Source: an uncultured Verrucomicrobia subdivision 3 bacterium (GTDB lineage Bacteria > Verrucomicrobiota > Verrucomicrobiia > Limisphaerales > UBA11358). Taken from it: a stretch of 64,000 nucleotides of DNA. Location of the stretch: contig CAIXUZ010000059.1 of the NCBI GenBank assembly GCA_903922735.1, positions 29,492 through 93,491 of the forward strand. The letters run 5' to 3'. Under the pieces are notes generated by a model. The model did not search any database, was not told the DNA's origin, and was given only the letters and a program-made list of their open reading frames with translations. This document shows, one piece after another, positions 29,660-39,182 of this stretch; position 1 is the stretch's first letter, and each line of letters opens with the position of its first letter. The position numbers and the translations under genes are program-made.

Positions 29660-31162
29660 ATGTTATTTAGTTCTTATAGCTTCCTCTTTTTCTTCCTGCC
29701 GATAACGCTGATTGGATTTGTCCTGTTGTCGAAATATCAGGGTGCCAAAGCGGCCAAAATTTGGCTGGTGCTGGCCTCGCTTTTTTTTTACGGCTGGTGG
29801 CATCCGGTCTATGTCGGCCTGATCTTGACGTCCATGATGCTCAATTTCTGGCTGGGACGACACCTGGGCCAGAGCATGCAGATGGGCCGGCGCGCGCCGG
29901 GGGCGCTTTTTTTTGGCATCGTGGTGAATCTGGCGCTGTTGGGCTATTTCAAGTATGCCAACTTCTTTGTCACCAGTGTCAATGGTGCTTTGGGTTCTGA
30001 CTGGCACTTGGACAAGGTGATGCTTCCTTTGGGAATATCGTTTTTTACCTTCACCCAGATCGCCTATCTCGTGGACGCCAGCCGGGGCGTCGTCTGCGAG
30101 TATGTGCTGGGCGATTTCCTGTTATTTGTAACCTTTTTCCCGCACCTGATTGCGGGTCCGATCATTCACCATTCGGAAATGATGCCCCAGTTTGCCGAAG
30201 CGCGGACCTATCATTTTGATTGGCACAATCTGGCGGCGGGTCTGAGCCTTTTCTCCTTGGGTCTTTTCAAGAAGGTGGTGATTGCGGATGGGATGGCCGA
30301 AAACGCCGGAAAAGTGTTTGGCGCGGCGGCTTCCGGAAAACTGCTCTATTCACAGGACGCGTGGGCGGGAGCGTTGGCCTACACGTTCCAGTTATACTTC
30401 GATTTCTCCGGTTACTCCGATATGGCCGTGGCGCTGGCGCTGATGTTCGGCATCGTCCTGCCGCAAAATTTCAATTCACCCTACAAGGCGGTGAATCTGG
30501 CCGACTTCTGGCGGCGGTGGCACATGACCCTCTCCCGTTTTCTGAGGGAATATCTATACATTCCGCTCGGCGGCAACCGGCGGGGCGAATTACGGCGTTA
30601 TGTGAACCTGATGCTGACGATGGTTCTCGGTGGCTTATGGCACGGGGCGGCCTGGACTTTCGTCCTATGGGGACTGTTCCACGGGATCGGTCTTGCGATC
30701 CAGCATGGCTGGCAGGCATTCTGGTCGAAGAACTTGCCGGACCGCCCAACTTGGTGGCCCACCGGGCTATCCACTTGGGGCGGTCGGGTCTTGACGCTGC
30801 TTTTTGTAATGATCGGTTGGGTCTTGTTTCGCTCTGCGGATTTGCCGGCGGCGCGGCATGTGCTGGCACCCATGTTCGGTCTCGGCACCGGTCCGCTCGC
30901 GGGCAGCCCGTATCTGGTTAAGGCGAAAGCCTGGCTTTGGTTCGGGGGCCTGCTGGCATTTGTGTGGTGGTTGCCCAACACCGTGGAGATCATGGGCCGG
31001 CATTCCACGCTTCCCAGGTTGGCCGTGGATGGAACCTGCGCCTCTCGCGGTTGGTTCCGGTGGGAGATGAACTCCCGGTGGGCCTGTCTGGCGGGATTGT
31101 TATTGGCCTTTTCCATACTGGGTCTCAGCCGCGCCGGCGAATTCCTGTATTATAATTTTTGA
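29660..31162 (+). CDS. MBOAT-family O-acyltransferase (AlgI-like)
   Basis: 500 residues with about ten TM helices. The early motif is PLGISFFTFTQIAYLVD, then FVTFFPHLIAGPIIHHSEMMPQF and YSDMAVALALMFGI. The catalytic region is FWRRWHMTLSRFLREYLYIPLGGNRRGE...LGGLWHGAAWTFVLWG with the invariant membrane His. AlgI-type enzymes move acyl groups across the inner membrane onto exopolysaccharide. The adjacent downstream gene is the expected SGNH partner, 1 bp away. Confidence 0.93.
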   Translation: MLFSSYSFLFFFLPITLIGFVLLSKYQGAKAAKIWLVLASLFFYGWWHPVYVGLILTSMMLNFWLGRHLGQSMQMGRRAPGALFFGIVVNLALLGYFKYANFFVTSVNGALGSDWHLDKVMLPLGISFFTFTQIAYLVDASRGVVCEYVLGDFLLFVTFFPHLIAGPIIHHSEMMPQFAEARTYHFDWHNLAAGLSLFSLGLFKKVVIADGMAENAGKVFGAAASGKLLYSQDAWAGALAYTFQLYFDFSGYSDMAVALALMFGIVLPQNFNSPYKAVNLADFWRRWHMTLSRFLREYLYIPLGGNRRGELRRYVNLMLTMVLGGLWHGAAWTFVLWGLFHGIGLAIQHGWQAFWSKNLPDRPTWWPTGLSTWGGRVLTLLFVMIGWVLFRSADLPAARHVLAPMFGLGTGPLAGSPYLVKAKAWLWFGGLLAFVWWLPNTVEIMGRHSTLPRLAVDGTCASRGWFRWEMNSRWACLAGLLLAFSILGLSRAGEFLYYNF

Positions 31163-31163
31163 A

Positions 31164-32195
31164 ATGAACCGGACTGCCCGCCATTATGTGTTGCTGGCCC
31201 TGGGCCTCGCCGTTTGCCTGACTGGCGGCCTGGCGCTCCTGAATCTTATCGTCGATCCCTTTAACCGTTATGGCAATAATCGCCTTGGCGTCTACATCTC
31301 GGCCGAACGGGAATGCAAGTCCACCTATGTTAAACAGTTTCCCCATGATGCCCTGTTGGTTGGCAATAGTCGCGAAATCAGAATTCCGCCTAAAGAATTG
31401 GAAGGGTTCCGGTTCTTCAACGGGGCCTTTTCCGGCGCTACGGCCGAGGAAATCTATTTTTTCCTGCAGCGTTTCGCTAATCACCAACGATTAGTCGTCC
31501 TCGCCGTGGATATCGGCGCGCAAGACCCGGCGGAAAGTCATGGGGACATCTTCGCTCCCAAGGGCCTGACTTCGGCCTTCGATAACCTGTTCAACCTGCA
31601 GACGACCGAGTATTCGATCCGGACCATCTCCGAATCATTGTCTAAGAATCCCCAGCCATTCGGACCAGACGGCTTAATGCCAGTGGGTAGCTCGGTTCAA
31701 GACGCAGACCGGGACGACCCCGCAAAGGAAGCTTACGTAATCAAGTCCATGCAAAACATGTGGGCGGGATATCATTGTCCTCCCGTGGAGCAAATGTCCT
31801 TCTTTGTCAAAATCAGCGGATGTCTGCGACAACGGGCCATCCCCTGCGTGGTAGTGATCCCGCCGACGCATGAGGCCATAGCGCGATCGGCGCAAGGCGG
31901 ATCTACGGCGGCGGAAGTCGCGGCGTGGAAACGGCAACTTGGCACAATTTTCCCCCATGTGATAGACCTTTCCTTCTGCTCCTACAATGCCGCAACCAAC
32001 TTCTACCGGTCTGATCCGCTCCACTTCAAACCCGAGGTCGGCGTTCGTCTGATGAACCGGGAAGTTATACCTTATGCGACTCGGTTGTTGCGCGAGACAA
32101 ATCCCATTTCCATTCCTCGCTTGCAATCCTCCGGCCGCGGCGACCAGGACGTGGCGCAAGTGGCGGCGAAGGTGAATTTGGAAATGCCGAAGTAA
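31164..32195 (+). CDS. SGNH/AlgX-like partner of the MBOAT acyltransferase, fused at its end to a trpB tail
   Basis: 343 residues. One N-terminal TM helix, then an SGNH-like fold: VGNSRE as the first block (nucleophile Ser in GNS), GAFSGATAEE as the second, and DPLHFKPEVG carrying the Asp-x-x-His dyad. Such proteins complete acetyl transfer in the periplasm. The last ~22 residues (from GRGDQDVAQVAAKVNLEMPK) are not SGNH sequence but a near copy of the TrpB C-terminus, read in the TrpB frame. The gene's native 3' end has therefore been replaced or overwritten at the island border. Confidence 0.82.
   Translation: MNRTARHYVLLALGLAVCLTGGLALLNLIVDPFNRYGNNRLGVYISAERECKSTYVKQFPHDALLVGNSREIRIPPKELEGFRFFNGAFSGATAEEIYFFLQRFANHQRLVVLAVDIGAQDPAESHGDIFAPKGLTSAFDNLFNLQTTEYSIRTISESLSKNPQPFGPDGLMPVGSSVQDADRDDPAKEAYVIKSMQNMWAGYHCPPVEQMSFFVKISGCLRQRAIPCVVVIPPTHEAIARSAQGGSTAAEVAAWKRQLGTIFPHVIDLSFCSYNAATNFYRSDPLHFKPEVGVRLMNREVIPYATRLLRETNPISIPRLQSSGRGDQDVAQVAAKVNLEMPK
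32130..32195 (+). repeat. Right copy of the trpB 3'-end duplication (att-like)
   Basis: Pairs with 28260-28329. Because five of the seven differences sit in codons where both versions encode plausible TrpB tails, this copy looks like it came from a related trpB rather than from recent duplication. Confidence 0.7.
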
Positions 32196-32540
32196 GTTTA
32201 AGCTGTTAAGTATTTTATAATTTCATAAATATAGTAGGCGATTAGAGCTAAATATTTAGTGATTAAAGCCAAGTCGAGCAACTCAGCAAATCTCGACCGG
32301 CGTCTTCGGTTTTTGTTTTGTTTTCGTGTCATTCATGAATGGCACGAAGTCAATTTTTAGCGACAAACCCGAATCCATAGACTTACTCAAAAGGCCGGTT
32401 TCATTAACAATGGTTTGCTTTCGGGAGGGGGGTGAATATCAGGTATTGCCTCCCCGATTTCTCGAACTGGAAAATCCCCCTTTTATCGCCGGAAGGGCAG
32501 TTTTTTGCAAAAAAAGGGTTTTTTGCGCGAAAATCGCCTG
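32196..32540. other. AT-rich gene-free interval right of the trpB-tail copy
   Basis: No convincing gene. It contains TTTCGTGTCATTCATGAATG, a relative of the TTCGTGTGGTTCGTG dispersed motif seen before the LOG gene. A reading frame passes through it only because the following minisatellite lacks stop codons. Confidence 0.5.
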
Positions 32541-32757
32541 TCCGGAGCCTCCGGACAGGCGTCCGGAAGCTTGGGACAGCTGTCCGGAACGTCGGGACGG
32601 CTGCCCGGAACCCCGGGGCAATTGCCCGAAGGTTCGGGGCAACTGTCCGAAGGCTTGGGGCAGTCGTCCGGAGAGTCGGGGCGGTTGTCCGGAGGCTTGG
32701 GACAGCTGTCCGGAGAGGAGAAACGATTGTCCGAAAGTCCCGCACGGTTGTCCCACG
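32541..32757. repeat. 21-bp tandem minisatellite, about ten units
   Basis: Units start at 32541, 32562, 32583, 32604 and so on to 32730, each a variant of TCCGGAAGCTTGGGACAGCTG. Unit borders form short dyads such as GGACAGCTGTCC and GGGCAATTGCCC. The period is a multiple of three, so all frames stay open and give heptapeptide repeats in any frame. I treat it as a non-coding VNTR rather than a protein repeat. Confidence 0.85.
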
Positions 32758-32841
32758 ACTGCCGCTGGCGGGCTGGACCCCCCAATTGTCCGTGCCATAA
32801 AACCTTGCGTTTGCAAACGAGTCAGCTTTCCTGATGCGGAC

Positions 32842-33546
32842 GTGAATACAGTTGAAAACAAAACCGGCGCTAACCTGCGGCCAATAGATTACTGGTGGTT
32901 GTGGGTCTTGGATACTGTGTTGGTGAGCGCAGGCTTGTTGTTTGTGCTGGCCACCCAATACGGAACCTACGAGTTCTTCGGCAAGGCTTGCGCCATGGCT
33001 TTGTTGCCGCTCATCCCGGTCCTGGTGCTGGTGGGCGGCGGTGGCAGCACGGTCTTCGCCCTGACCAAGGTCTGGATTGAGAAACGCTCGCTTTCGCGGC
33101 CCACGGCGCTGGGGTTGCTGGTCGGTCCCGCGCTGGTGGTCACTTTGGCGCTCGGGCTGCTGGGCGCACTCAAATCGCCCGCGCATCGGCTGTCTTACAT
33201 TTGCATCGGTCATGCGCCCAAGTCGGCCAGCGAGGTCCGGATCACCGGCTATTCCACTTTCCTGCGCGAGGAATGGCTGGCGGTGTTTCACACGGATGAA
33301 AAGGTGTTTCAAACGATGGTTGATCAAGCGAAGTTGGTGCCGGCGGAGGGTTTTGAATTCAAAAAGATGCTGGAGCGTTCCTTGCTGAAAGATTCCCGGC
33401 TGTTCCAAACGTGGCCGGCGTCGGGCAGTCGCCTTTGTTTCAAGCGCGTCTTCAAAGAAGTCGAAGAGCACCAGCGCGGCAGTGTTTATGCGGCGTTTGA
33501 TCCCGCCACCGGCACCGTGACGGTTTTCCGGGGCTACCGCGATTGA
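32842..33546 (+). CDS. Membrane protein of unknown function
   Basis: 234 residues from a GTG at 32842 (VNTVENKTGANLRPIDYWW). Longer starts run into the minisatellite. Three hydrophobic segments occupy the first half (LDTVLVSAGLLFVLAT; ALLPLIPVLVLVGGGG; GLLVGPALVVTLALGLLGAL), followed by a soluble C-terminal domain of about 130 residues (HRLSYICIGHAPKSASEVRI...). No family recognised. It ends 50 bp before an MFS gene. Confidence 0.6.
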   Translation: MNTVENKTGANLRPIDYWWLWVLDTVLVSAGLLFVLATQYGTYEFFGKACAMALLPLIPVLVLVGGGGSTVFALTKVWIEKRSLSRPTALGLLVGPALVVTLALGLLGALKSPAHRLSYICIGHAPKSASEVRITGYSTFLREEWLAVFHTDEKVFQTMVDQAKLVPAEGFEFKKMLERSLLKDSRLFQTWPASGSRLCFKRVFKEVEEHQRGSVYAAFDPATGTVTVFRGYRD

Positions 33547-33596
33547 GCGCGGTTAATCCTGTCCATTCTGCCTGACTCCGGCTATAAACGCCGCGC

Positions 33597-34826
33597 ATGA
33601 ACCCTCGTCTCACCCGGCCGCAGCTCAAGTCCGGCATCGCCGCGTGGCTGGGCTGGATGTTCGATGGGCTGGACATGCATCTCTACACGCTGGTGGCCGC
33701 GCCGTTCGTGGCGCTGCTCCTCGGCGGCCTCGCGACCACCGATCCGGCGGTGGGAAGATATGCGTCCATCATTCAGGGTGCGTTTCTGCTCGGCTGGGCG
33801 CTGGGCGGCGGGTTCTTCGGATTCATCGGCGACCGGTTCGGCCGTGCGCGCGCCTTGAGTCTCACGGTGCTGACGTATGCGGCCTTCACCGGTTTGTCGT
33901 TCTTTGCCGAAACGTGGTGGCAGTTGATGATTTTCCGTTTCCTCGCGGCGCTGGGTATCGGCGGCGAATGGGCGGTGGGCGCCTCGCTCATCTCCGAGAC
34001 CTGGCCAAAGTCGTGGCGTCCCTGGCTGGCGGCGATTTTGCAAAGCGGCGTGAACGTGGGCATTTTGCTCGCGGGCCTCGCCAATTTCCTGATGGCCGGC
34101 GCGCCGCCGAAATATTTGTTCCTCGTGGGGGTGCTGCCGGCTTTGTTGGTGTTCTGGATCCGCCGCGCGGTGCCGGAACCGGAGGAATGGCATGCGGCCA
34201 AAGCGCAGGCGCAGAATCAGCAGCCGGGCCTCGCCGAACTCTTTTGCGGCGAAACGCGGCGCATCACCATCTGGGTGATGATCGTGTGCGGTATATCGCT
34301 GACCGCGCACTGGGCCTTCATGTTCTGGCACCAGCAACATCTGCGGAATTTGCCGGAGGTGCTGGCGATGAGCGCGGAGGCAAGGAACAAGCTCGCGAGC
34401 ACGGCGATGTATCTGGTCATCGGCTCATCCATCGCGGGGAATTTTTTCTCGGGCGGCGTGGCGCGGTATATCGGTTATCGCGCGACGATCGGCTGGGCGT
34501 TTCTCGTGTATTTTGTGGCGATGTTCGGCGCGTATTCCACGGCGCGGGATTACACGGCATTGCTGTGGTGGTTTCCATTGATTGGCTTTTGCCAGGGCGC
34601 GTTCGGCTTGTTCACGATGTATCTGCCGCCGTTGTTTCCCACGCTCCTCCGGACCACGGGCGCGGGTTTCTGCTACAACATCGGGCGTATCGCCGCCGCA
34701 TTCGGCACGGTTTTCTTCGGCTTATTCTCGAAGGTGGGTGACCATCGTGCGGCGCTGTTCTATGCAGGCTTTCTGTTTCTGCCCGCTGCCGCCGCCGCGT
34801 GGATGCTGCCGAAGGTGAAGGATTAA
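33597..34826 (+). CDS. MFS transporter
   Basis: 409 residues, twelve predicted helices. The first helix has GWMFDGLDMHLYTLV, typical of the AAHS/sialate-type MFS subgroup (aromatic acids, sugar acids). The A-motif between helices 2 and 3 is GFIGDRFGRARAL. A charged central loop (EPEEWHAAKAQAQNQQ) separates the halves. It should be a proton symporter for a small anionic substrate; the exact substrate cannot be assigned. Confidence 0.88.
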   Translation: MNPRLTRPQLKSGIAAWLGWMFDGLDMHLYTLVAAPFVALLLGGLATTDPAVGRYASIIQGAFLLGWALGGGFFGFIGDRFGRARALSLTVLTYAAFTGLSFFAETWWQLMIFRFLAALGIGGEWAVGASLISETWPKSWRPWLAAILQSGVNVGILLAGLANFLMAGAPPKYLFLVGVLPALLVFWIRRAVPEPEEWHAAKAQAQNQQPGLAELFCGETRRITIWVMIVCGISLTAHWAFMFWHQQHLRNLPEVLAMSAEARNKLASTAMYLVIGSSIAGNFFSGGVARYIGYRATIGWAFLVYFVAMFGAYSTARDYTALLWWFPLIGFCQGAFGLFTMYLPPLFPTLLRTTGAGFCYNIGRIAAAFGTVFFGLFSKVGDHRAALFYAGFLFLPAAAAAWMLPKVKD

Positions 34827-35604
34827 CTCGGATTCCGAAGTTCAATCCCCTATCACCTTTCACAGCGGAGCTTGGACTCATGATAATTTCACTGGACACG
34901 TATGTATCAATATGTTATAATACACCAAATTCAGCAGGCCCGGCCTGGGACTGCCGCCGGACGATGGTGTCGCTGACACTCCTAGCCGGTGGCGGTGCGG
35001 TTTTCCGCGCAGCGTGCGTGGCCGTTCTTTGACATCTGGATTTTGTCTCGCAGTCCGTTCTGGGTTGCCCGGGTGGAGCATGCCCCCTTCGCCCGGCAAC
35101 CCGGCAACCTTCACAATTACATTTTTTGGTGCGGTTTGGTGCGGTCTGGTGCGCTCGGGTCACTTTCACCCGCCGTTGGCCAAGGCCGGCTGGATCGGTG
35201 GGGCGCTGATTCCTTTTGAAACTTTACCCCCATCAAAAAATAAAAAGGGTAAAGAACCGGTAATTCTGTTGCACTGATCCAGATGCAAGCAATATAGCGG
35301 ATTCATTGGGGATTTCAATGAAAATTAGATTAAATCTGCGCGAATTTTGGCTGGTTGCGTATCACTTAACTTGCAGTTTCTCTGACAGTCTATTCCTGCC
35401 AATTGTCGCCTGTCAGTTGCCCAGACCGGACGAAAATCCGAATGGTCATTTTCGGATGAGCGCATGGGCGGGGGCGTGTGTTAATCGGGCGGCGGAGGAT
35501 GGCAGTGGCTCTGGCAAGCGGGCTATTGTATTGAAGCGGGAAAATCGCCGATTGAATCGCCTGATTGAATAATTGGACGACTGGCGGCGGTTCTCGTTCC
35601 AGCT
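34827..35604. other. Gene-free interval between MFS gene and surface protein gene
   Basis: Nearly 800 bp without a supported gene. It contains a three-copy micro-repeat TGGTGCGGTT/TGGTGCGGTC/TGGTGCGCTC at about 35127-35157. Short frames across it lack start signals and family resemblance. It separates convergent transcription units, yet I saw no clean terminator. Confidence 0.5.
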
Positions 35605-38127
35605 TCAGGGTGCTTTGTTGTTTATCACTTTGAGGATGCCGGTGGTGGCCAGTCCGTTGGTATCCCATCCCAAGCCAGCAGGCAACGGCGGCAGCGTGAC
35701 ACTGGCAAAGGCGAGGTTGTGCGCGGTGGCGCTAAATAGCTTGAACGTGTCACCTGAACTGAGCGTGGTGGTGTCGCGCGAGATATTGGTGACGGTGAGG
35801 GAGCCGCCATAGGTCACGCTGGTCACGCCTTCAACCTTGTCGTTGGCGATGGCATTGCCATTTTTGCTGATGCGGAAGATGGCGTTGCCGCCCAAAGTCA
35901 GGCTGTTTCTAATCGTGAGCGTGCCGATATCACCGATGCCCGGTGATAGAGTGCCGCCGCTTTGCACGGTGGTTTCCCCGCCGATGATTCCTTTGCCGCG
36001 CAGCATCGCCCCGGCGCAGACCAACACCAGGTTGGTGCCAATCGAGCCATTCACTTGCAGCGTGCCGTTGCTGACGGTCGTAGGGCCATAATAGCTGTTT
36101 GTGCCCGCGAGAGCCATGACCCCATCCCCGATCTTGATGAGGGTGCCTATATTGGTGCAGTTGCCCATCACATTGATATCCACCGGGGCGCTGCCGCGAG
36201 CAACAATAAACCTGGCCCTGCCCAACAGCATAATCGTATCCGCTTTGATGGTAGCGGTGGTCGCCGCCTCGTTGACATTGCAAATTGCTCCACCGACAAA
36301 CACAAGCTGGCGGCCATTGGTCACAATGAGCGAGCCACCGGCCATGGTGATTACATTGAAAAAATTATTTCCGTCCAACTGGAGCAGACCGCCATTGATG
36401 ACCACGCTTTCGGTATCAGCAGAACCATAGTCAAATCCGCGGTTCTGGGTGAATTCTGCCGTCGCTCCGGGGTTGATTGTCAGCAGCCCCGATCCGATAG
36501 CCCGACGGGCATGCCAACCGCCAGTGGTTACCAACAGCTTGCCTTCATTGACAACGGTTTTTCCCGAACTGTTGCTGTTTGTCCCGGCAAGGGTCAAGGT
36601 GCCGGTGCCGCTCTTAGTCAGACAGCCGCTACCAAGAATTCGGCCATTAAAGGTCGCCCCCGCTGCGTTGTTCACCTGAATCGTGCCGCCATCCTTGTTG
36701 AGCAAGATGTCTTTAACGGAAGCAAAGGATTTGGAACCAGTGAGGAGGAGCGTGCCACCGTCGAAATTCAACCGGCCGGTTCCGAGCTGGCGATCCGCAG
36801 ACACGGAGATGATGCCTTCTTTCAGGAATGTGCCTCCGGCATAGGTGTTGGTTTCGGAGCTGGAGATGACCAGCATATTGGTGCCGCGCTTGGTCAGAAT
36901 GCCATTACCGATGATCGATTTTCCATCAATGGTAAAGGGTTTGGAGTTATTGGAAACAATGATGGCAAACGGCCAAATTTTCCCACCATTGCTCACGCCG
37001 GCCCTGATGGCGGTATCATCGAACTGCACGACGATGCCGTTCGTATAGGTGGTGGCAATCCCATTGGTACTCCAATTCGCCACGGCATGCGTGTCCCAGT
37101 TGCGATTGGCAAGGCCTGTCCAGATCCATGGAAAGCCGGGGGTAAGCACCACCGAAGCGACCGCGCTGGTGACGGAACCGGACAGGTTGGAGATCACAAC
37201 CCGGTAATTTCCTACATTGCTCGTGGTCAGCGAAGCGAAAGAAAGCGTTTCATTCGTGGTCTCGGCAATGTTTTTGGTGGTAACAAGCCCGCCAGTGTCA
37301 TTTGTGGAAATTTTCTGCCAGTGATAGGCCAGCGGTGGCAGGCCCCATGCCACAACATTCAAGTCCGCCTTTTCCCCCGGTTGCTTTTTTAATGAAGCCG
37401 GGGATTTAAAAATGATGGGTGGCGGGATATTGGTGGCGACACGAACCTGGAAAGCATTGAGCTGGACCGGTCCATTCACCGGATTGAACGTGATGCTCTG
37501 ACTCGGACCGTCGGCGGTGAAGATCCCGGTGATGTGCTGCCCCAGACCGCCCAGCATCTGAGTGGTGTTAAAGTTTACCGGGGAAGAGGTGTTGGTTCCT
37601 CCGGTGAGCGTCTCGGTATGATTTGCGCCTCGCGAATCATTAAACCACAGTTGGATGAGATAGGTGTTGCTCACGGTCAAGCGGTTTAGGATTAATGCCC
37701 AAGCCGTTCCCCGGTCAAAAGACCCGGATTGCAGCAATGCTCGATAGTCTGGCGATAAATTCGTCAACCCTGCTCCGAAAGGCCCATCCTCCGAAAGAAT
37801 GCCGTCGTTGTCAGAAGAAACCACCAGAACCACGCTGGGGGTGACCAGTTTTGCCGGGCCGATTCCTGCCGTTACACGATCACCCAACGGTCTGAAATAC
37901 ACGCCGTTCACCACGACGTTGGTCTTCGTATTTTCGGCTCCCAGATTATAGGCCCGGTTATACTTCCAAAGCGTGCAGACATCCTGATCATCGCCGGAGA
38001 TGGCCGCCGTGTTCCATGTTATATTCGCGGCTTTAGGTTTGAAACTGAACGCCACGAGGGCGGTGAACATTGCAAATAAAACCCGGCGGCGGAAACACCC
38101 TCGAAATCCAATATTTAGAATGGTCAT
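35605..38127 (-). CDS. Autotransporter-associated beta-strand repeat surface protein
   Basis: 840 residues from ATG 38127. The N-terminal signal region is FAMFTALVAFSFKPKAA. An Ig-like segment (PPIIFKSPASLKKQPGEKADLNVVAWG) occupies about 245-335. Passenger-associated transport repeats follow, e.g. GNGILTKRGTNMLVISSSETNTYAGGT, LTKSGTGTLTLAGTNSNSSGKTVVNEGKLLV and GTNSYYGPTTVSNGTLQVNG, with the LSPGIGDIGTLTI segment before the end. It is an exported or cell-surface beta-helix. Neither an autotransporter barrel nor a PEP-CTERM anchor is visible, so surface retention is unexplained. It is divergent from the pseudopilin gene. Confidence 0.85.
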   Translation of the reverse strand: MTILNIGFRGCFRRRVLFAMFTALVAFSFKPKAANITWNTAAISGDDQDVCTLWKYNRAYNLGAENTKTNVVVNGVYFRPLGDRVTAGIGPAKLVTPSVVLVVSSDNDGILSEDGPFGAGLTNLSPDYRALLQSGSFDRGTAWALILNRLTVSNTYLIQLWFNDSRGANHTETLTGGTNTSSPVNFNTTQMLGGLGQHITGIFTADGPSQSITFNPVNGPVQLNAFQVRVATNIPPPIIFKSPASLKKQPGEKADLNVVAWGLPPLAYHWQKISTNDTGGLVTTKNIAETTNETLSFASLTTSNVGNYRVVISNLSGSVTSAVASVVLTPGFPWIWTGLANRNWDTHAVANWSTNGIATTYTNGIVVQFDDTAIRAGVSNGGKIWPFAIIVSNNSKPFTIDGKSIIGNGILTKRGTNMLVISSSETNTYAGGTFLKEGIISVSADRQLGTGRLNFDGGTLLLTGSKSFASVKDILLNKDGGTIQVNNAAGATFNGRILGSGCLTKSGTGTLTLAGTNSNSSGKTVVNEGKLLVTTGGWHARRAIGSGLLTINPGATAEFTQNRGFDYGSADTESVVINGGLLQLDGNNFFNVITMAGGSLIVTNGRQLVFVGGAICNVNEAATTATIKADTIMLLGRARFIVARGSAPVDINVMGNCTNIGTLIKIGDGVMALAGTNSYYGPTTVSNGTLQVNGSIGTNLVLVCAGAMLRGKGIIGGETTVQSGGTLSPGIGDIGTLTIRNSLTLGGNAIFRISKNGNAIANDKVEGVTSVTYGGSLTVTNISRDTTTLSSGDTFKLFSATAHNLAFASVTLPPLPAGLGWDTNGLATTGILKVINNKAP

Positions 38128-38338
38128 TTTATATATGTGCCGGCTCTTTATGCCCTTGGCATTTTTAATGTCAAACATTAAACGCGCTGGCCCAAGGCGG
38201 TCCAAATTAAAGTTAAGATAATAGCATTTGACAACCATTTAATTTTGCAACTAAATTAATTGCAATTGTTTAGGAGCGAATCAAAACAGTATTTGAATAA
38301 TTGTTTTGTGGTTTAGGGACATTTTGAAAAACAATCGC

Positions 38339-39178
38339 ATGGAACGGAATCATGGCCGGGCTGGTTGTTTTCACGACCCGCTTACTCCGGCGCGTGGTCA
38401 ATGCGTGCCGCTCTCCGGCTCGCGGCAGGGCAAAATAAGCAGTCCAACCGGCTGGCTGAAGCATTATCAGTTTAAACTTCACCGCAGCGGTTTCACCCTT
38501 ATCGAGCTGCTCGTCGTCATCGCCATCATCGGAATAGTTTCGGCATTGTTGCTGCCGGCGCTGAGCAAGGCAAAAAGCAGGGCGGTGGTGACGCGGGACA
38601 TCAACAATCTGAAACAACTGGCCCTCTGCATCCACCTGTATTCCTCGGATAATGCCGATGCCCTCCCTTGGCCGAACTGGCTGGCCGGCGACGTTTCCAC
38701 CAATGGCGTTGCCCGGCCCGGCTGGCTTTATACGATGGATACGAACGTTATTGGTCCGGGGCGTTTCAAGGCCAGCACCGGATTGTTTTGGAAATTACTT
38801 GGGGATCCCAAGCTCTACATGTGTCCCATGGACAACACCAGCGGGCCGATGTTTGCGTTGCGCGGCCAGCAAATATCCAGCTATGTCCTGAACGGAGGCG
38901 TGATCGGGTATAAACGGGGAATTATTCCGGTCAAGCTAGGCGATATAGCCCCGACGGCGGTTGCTTTTTGGGAAACGGATGAGACCGAGCCGAGTTATTT
39001 CAATGACGGTGCCAGCTATCCGCCAGAAGGCGTCAGCGCCAGACACAACCGCGGGGCGGCAAACTCACTCTTTGACGGCTCGGCGGGTTTTATCAAATTT
39101 GACACTTGGTATAGCGAGGTGGATGAGACCAACAAAAATCAACTTTGGTGCTATCCCAACAGCCCCACTGGACGATAA
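38339..39178 (+). CDS. Type II secretion/pseudopilin-like protein (FTLIELL prepilin)
   Basis: About 279 residues from ATG 38339. The prepilin peptidase site and helix are [29 protein letters not shown], preceded by a leader that is unusually long (about 50 residues) and basic, so a later start is possible. The globular part has the [14 protein letters not shown] and [18 protein letters not shown] (H-x-DG) pattern of the many pseudopilin paralogues of Verrucomicrobia and Planctomycetes. These have no adjacent secretion machinery. Likely exported and assembled or anchored in the inner membrane. Confidence 0.82.
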   Translation: MERNHGRAGCFHDPLTPARGQCVPLSGSRQGKISSPTGWLKHYQFKLHRSGFTLIELLVVIAIIGIVSALLLPALSKAKSRAVVTRDINNLKQLALCIHLYSSDNADALPWPNWLAGDVSTNGVARPGWLYTMDTNVIGPGRFKASTGLFWKLLGDPKLYMCPMDNTSGPMFALRGQQISSYVLNGGVIGYKRGIIPVKLGDIAPTAVAFWETDETEPSYFNDGASYPPEGVSARHNRGAANSLFDGSAGFIKFDTWYSEVDETNKNQLWCYPNSPTGR

Positions 39179-39182
39179 GACC

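Noticed and set aside
32541..32757. Possible CRISPR array
   Set aside because: Units abut without spacers and vary throughout; no cas gene nearby.
32326..32840. Long frame with heptapeptide repeats (CPEAWDS-like) upstream of the membrane protein gene
   Set aside because: It comes from the stop-free 21-bp minisatellite; the same tract is open in other frames on both strands, and the repeat looks selected as DNA.
35962..37392. Long plus-strand frame of 476 codons opposite the surface protein gene
   Set aside because: Antisense shadow of a repetitive Gly/Thr/Asn-rich beta-strand protein; no start signal, no family resemblance.
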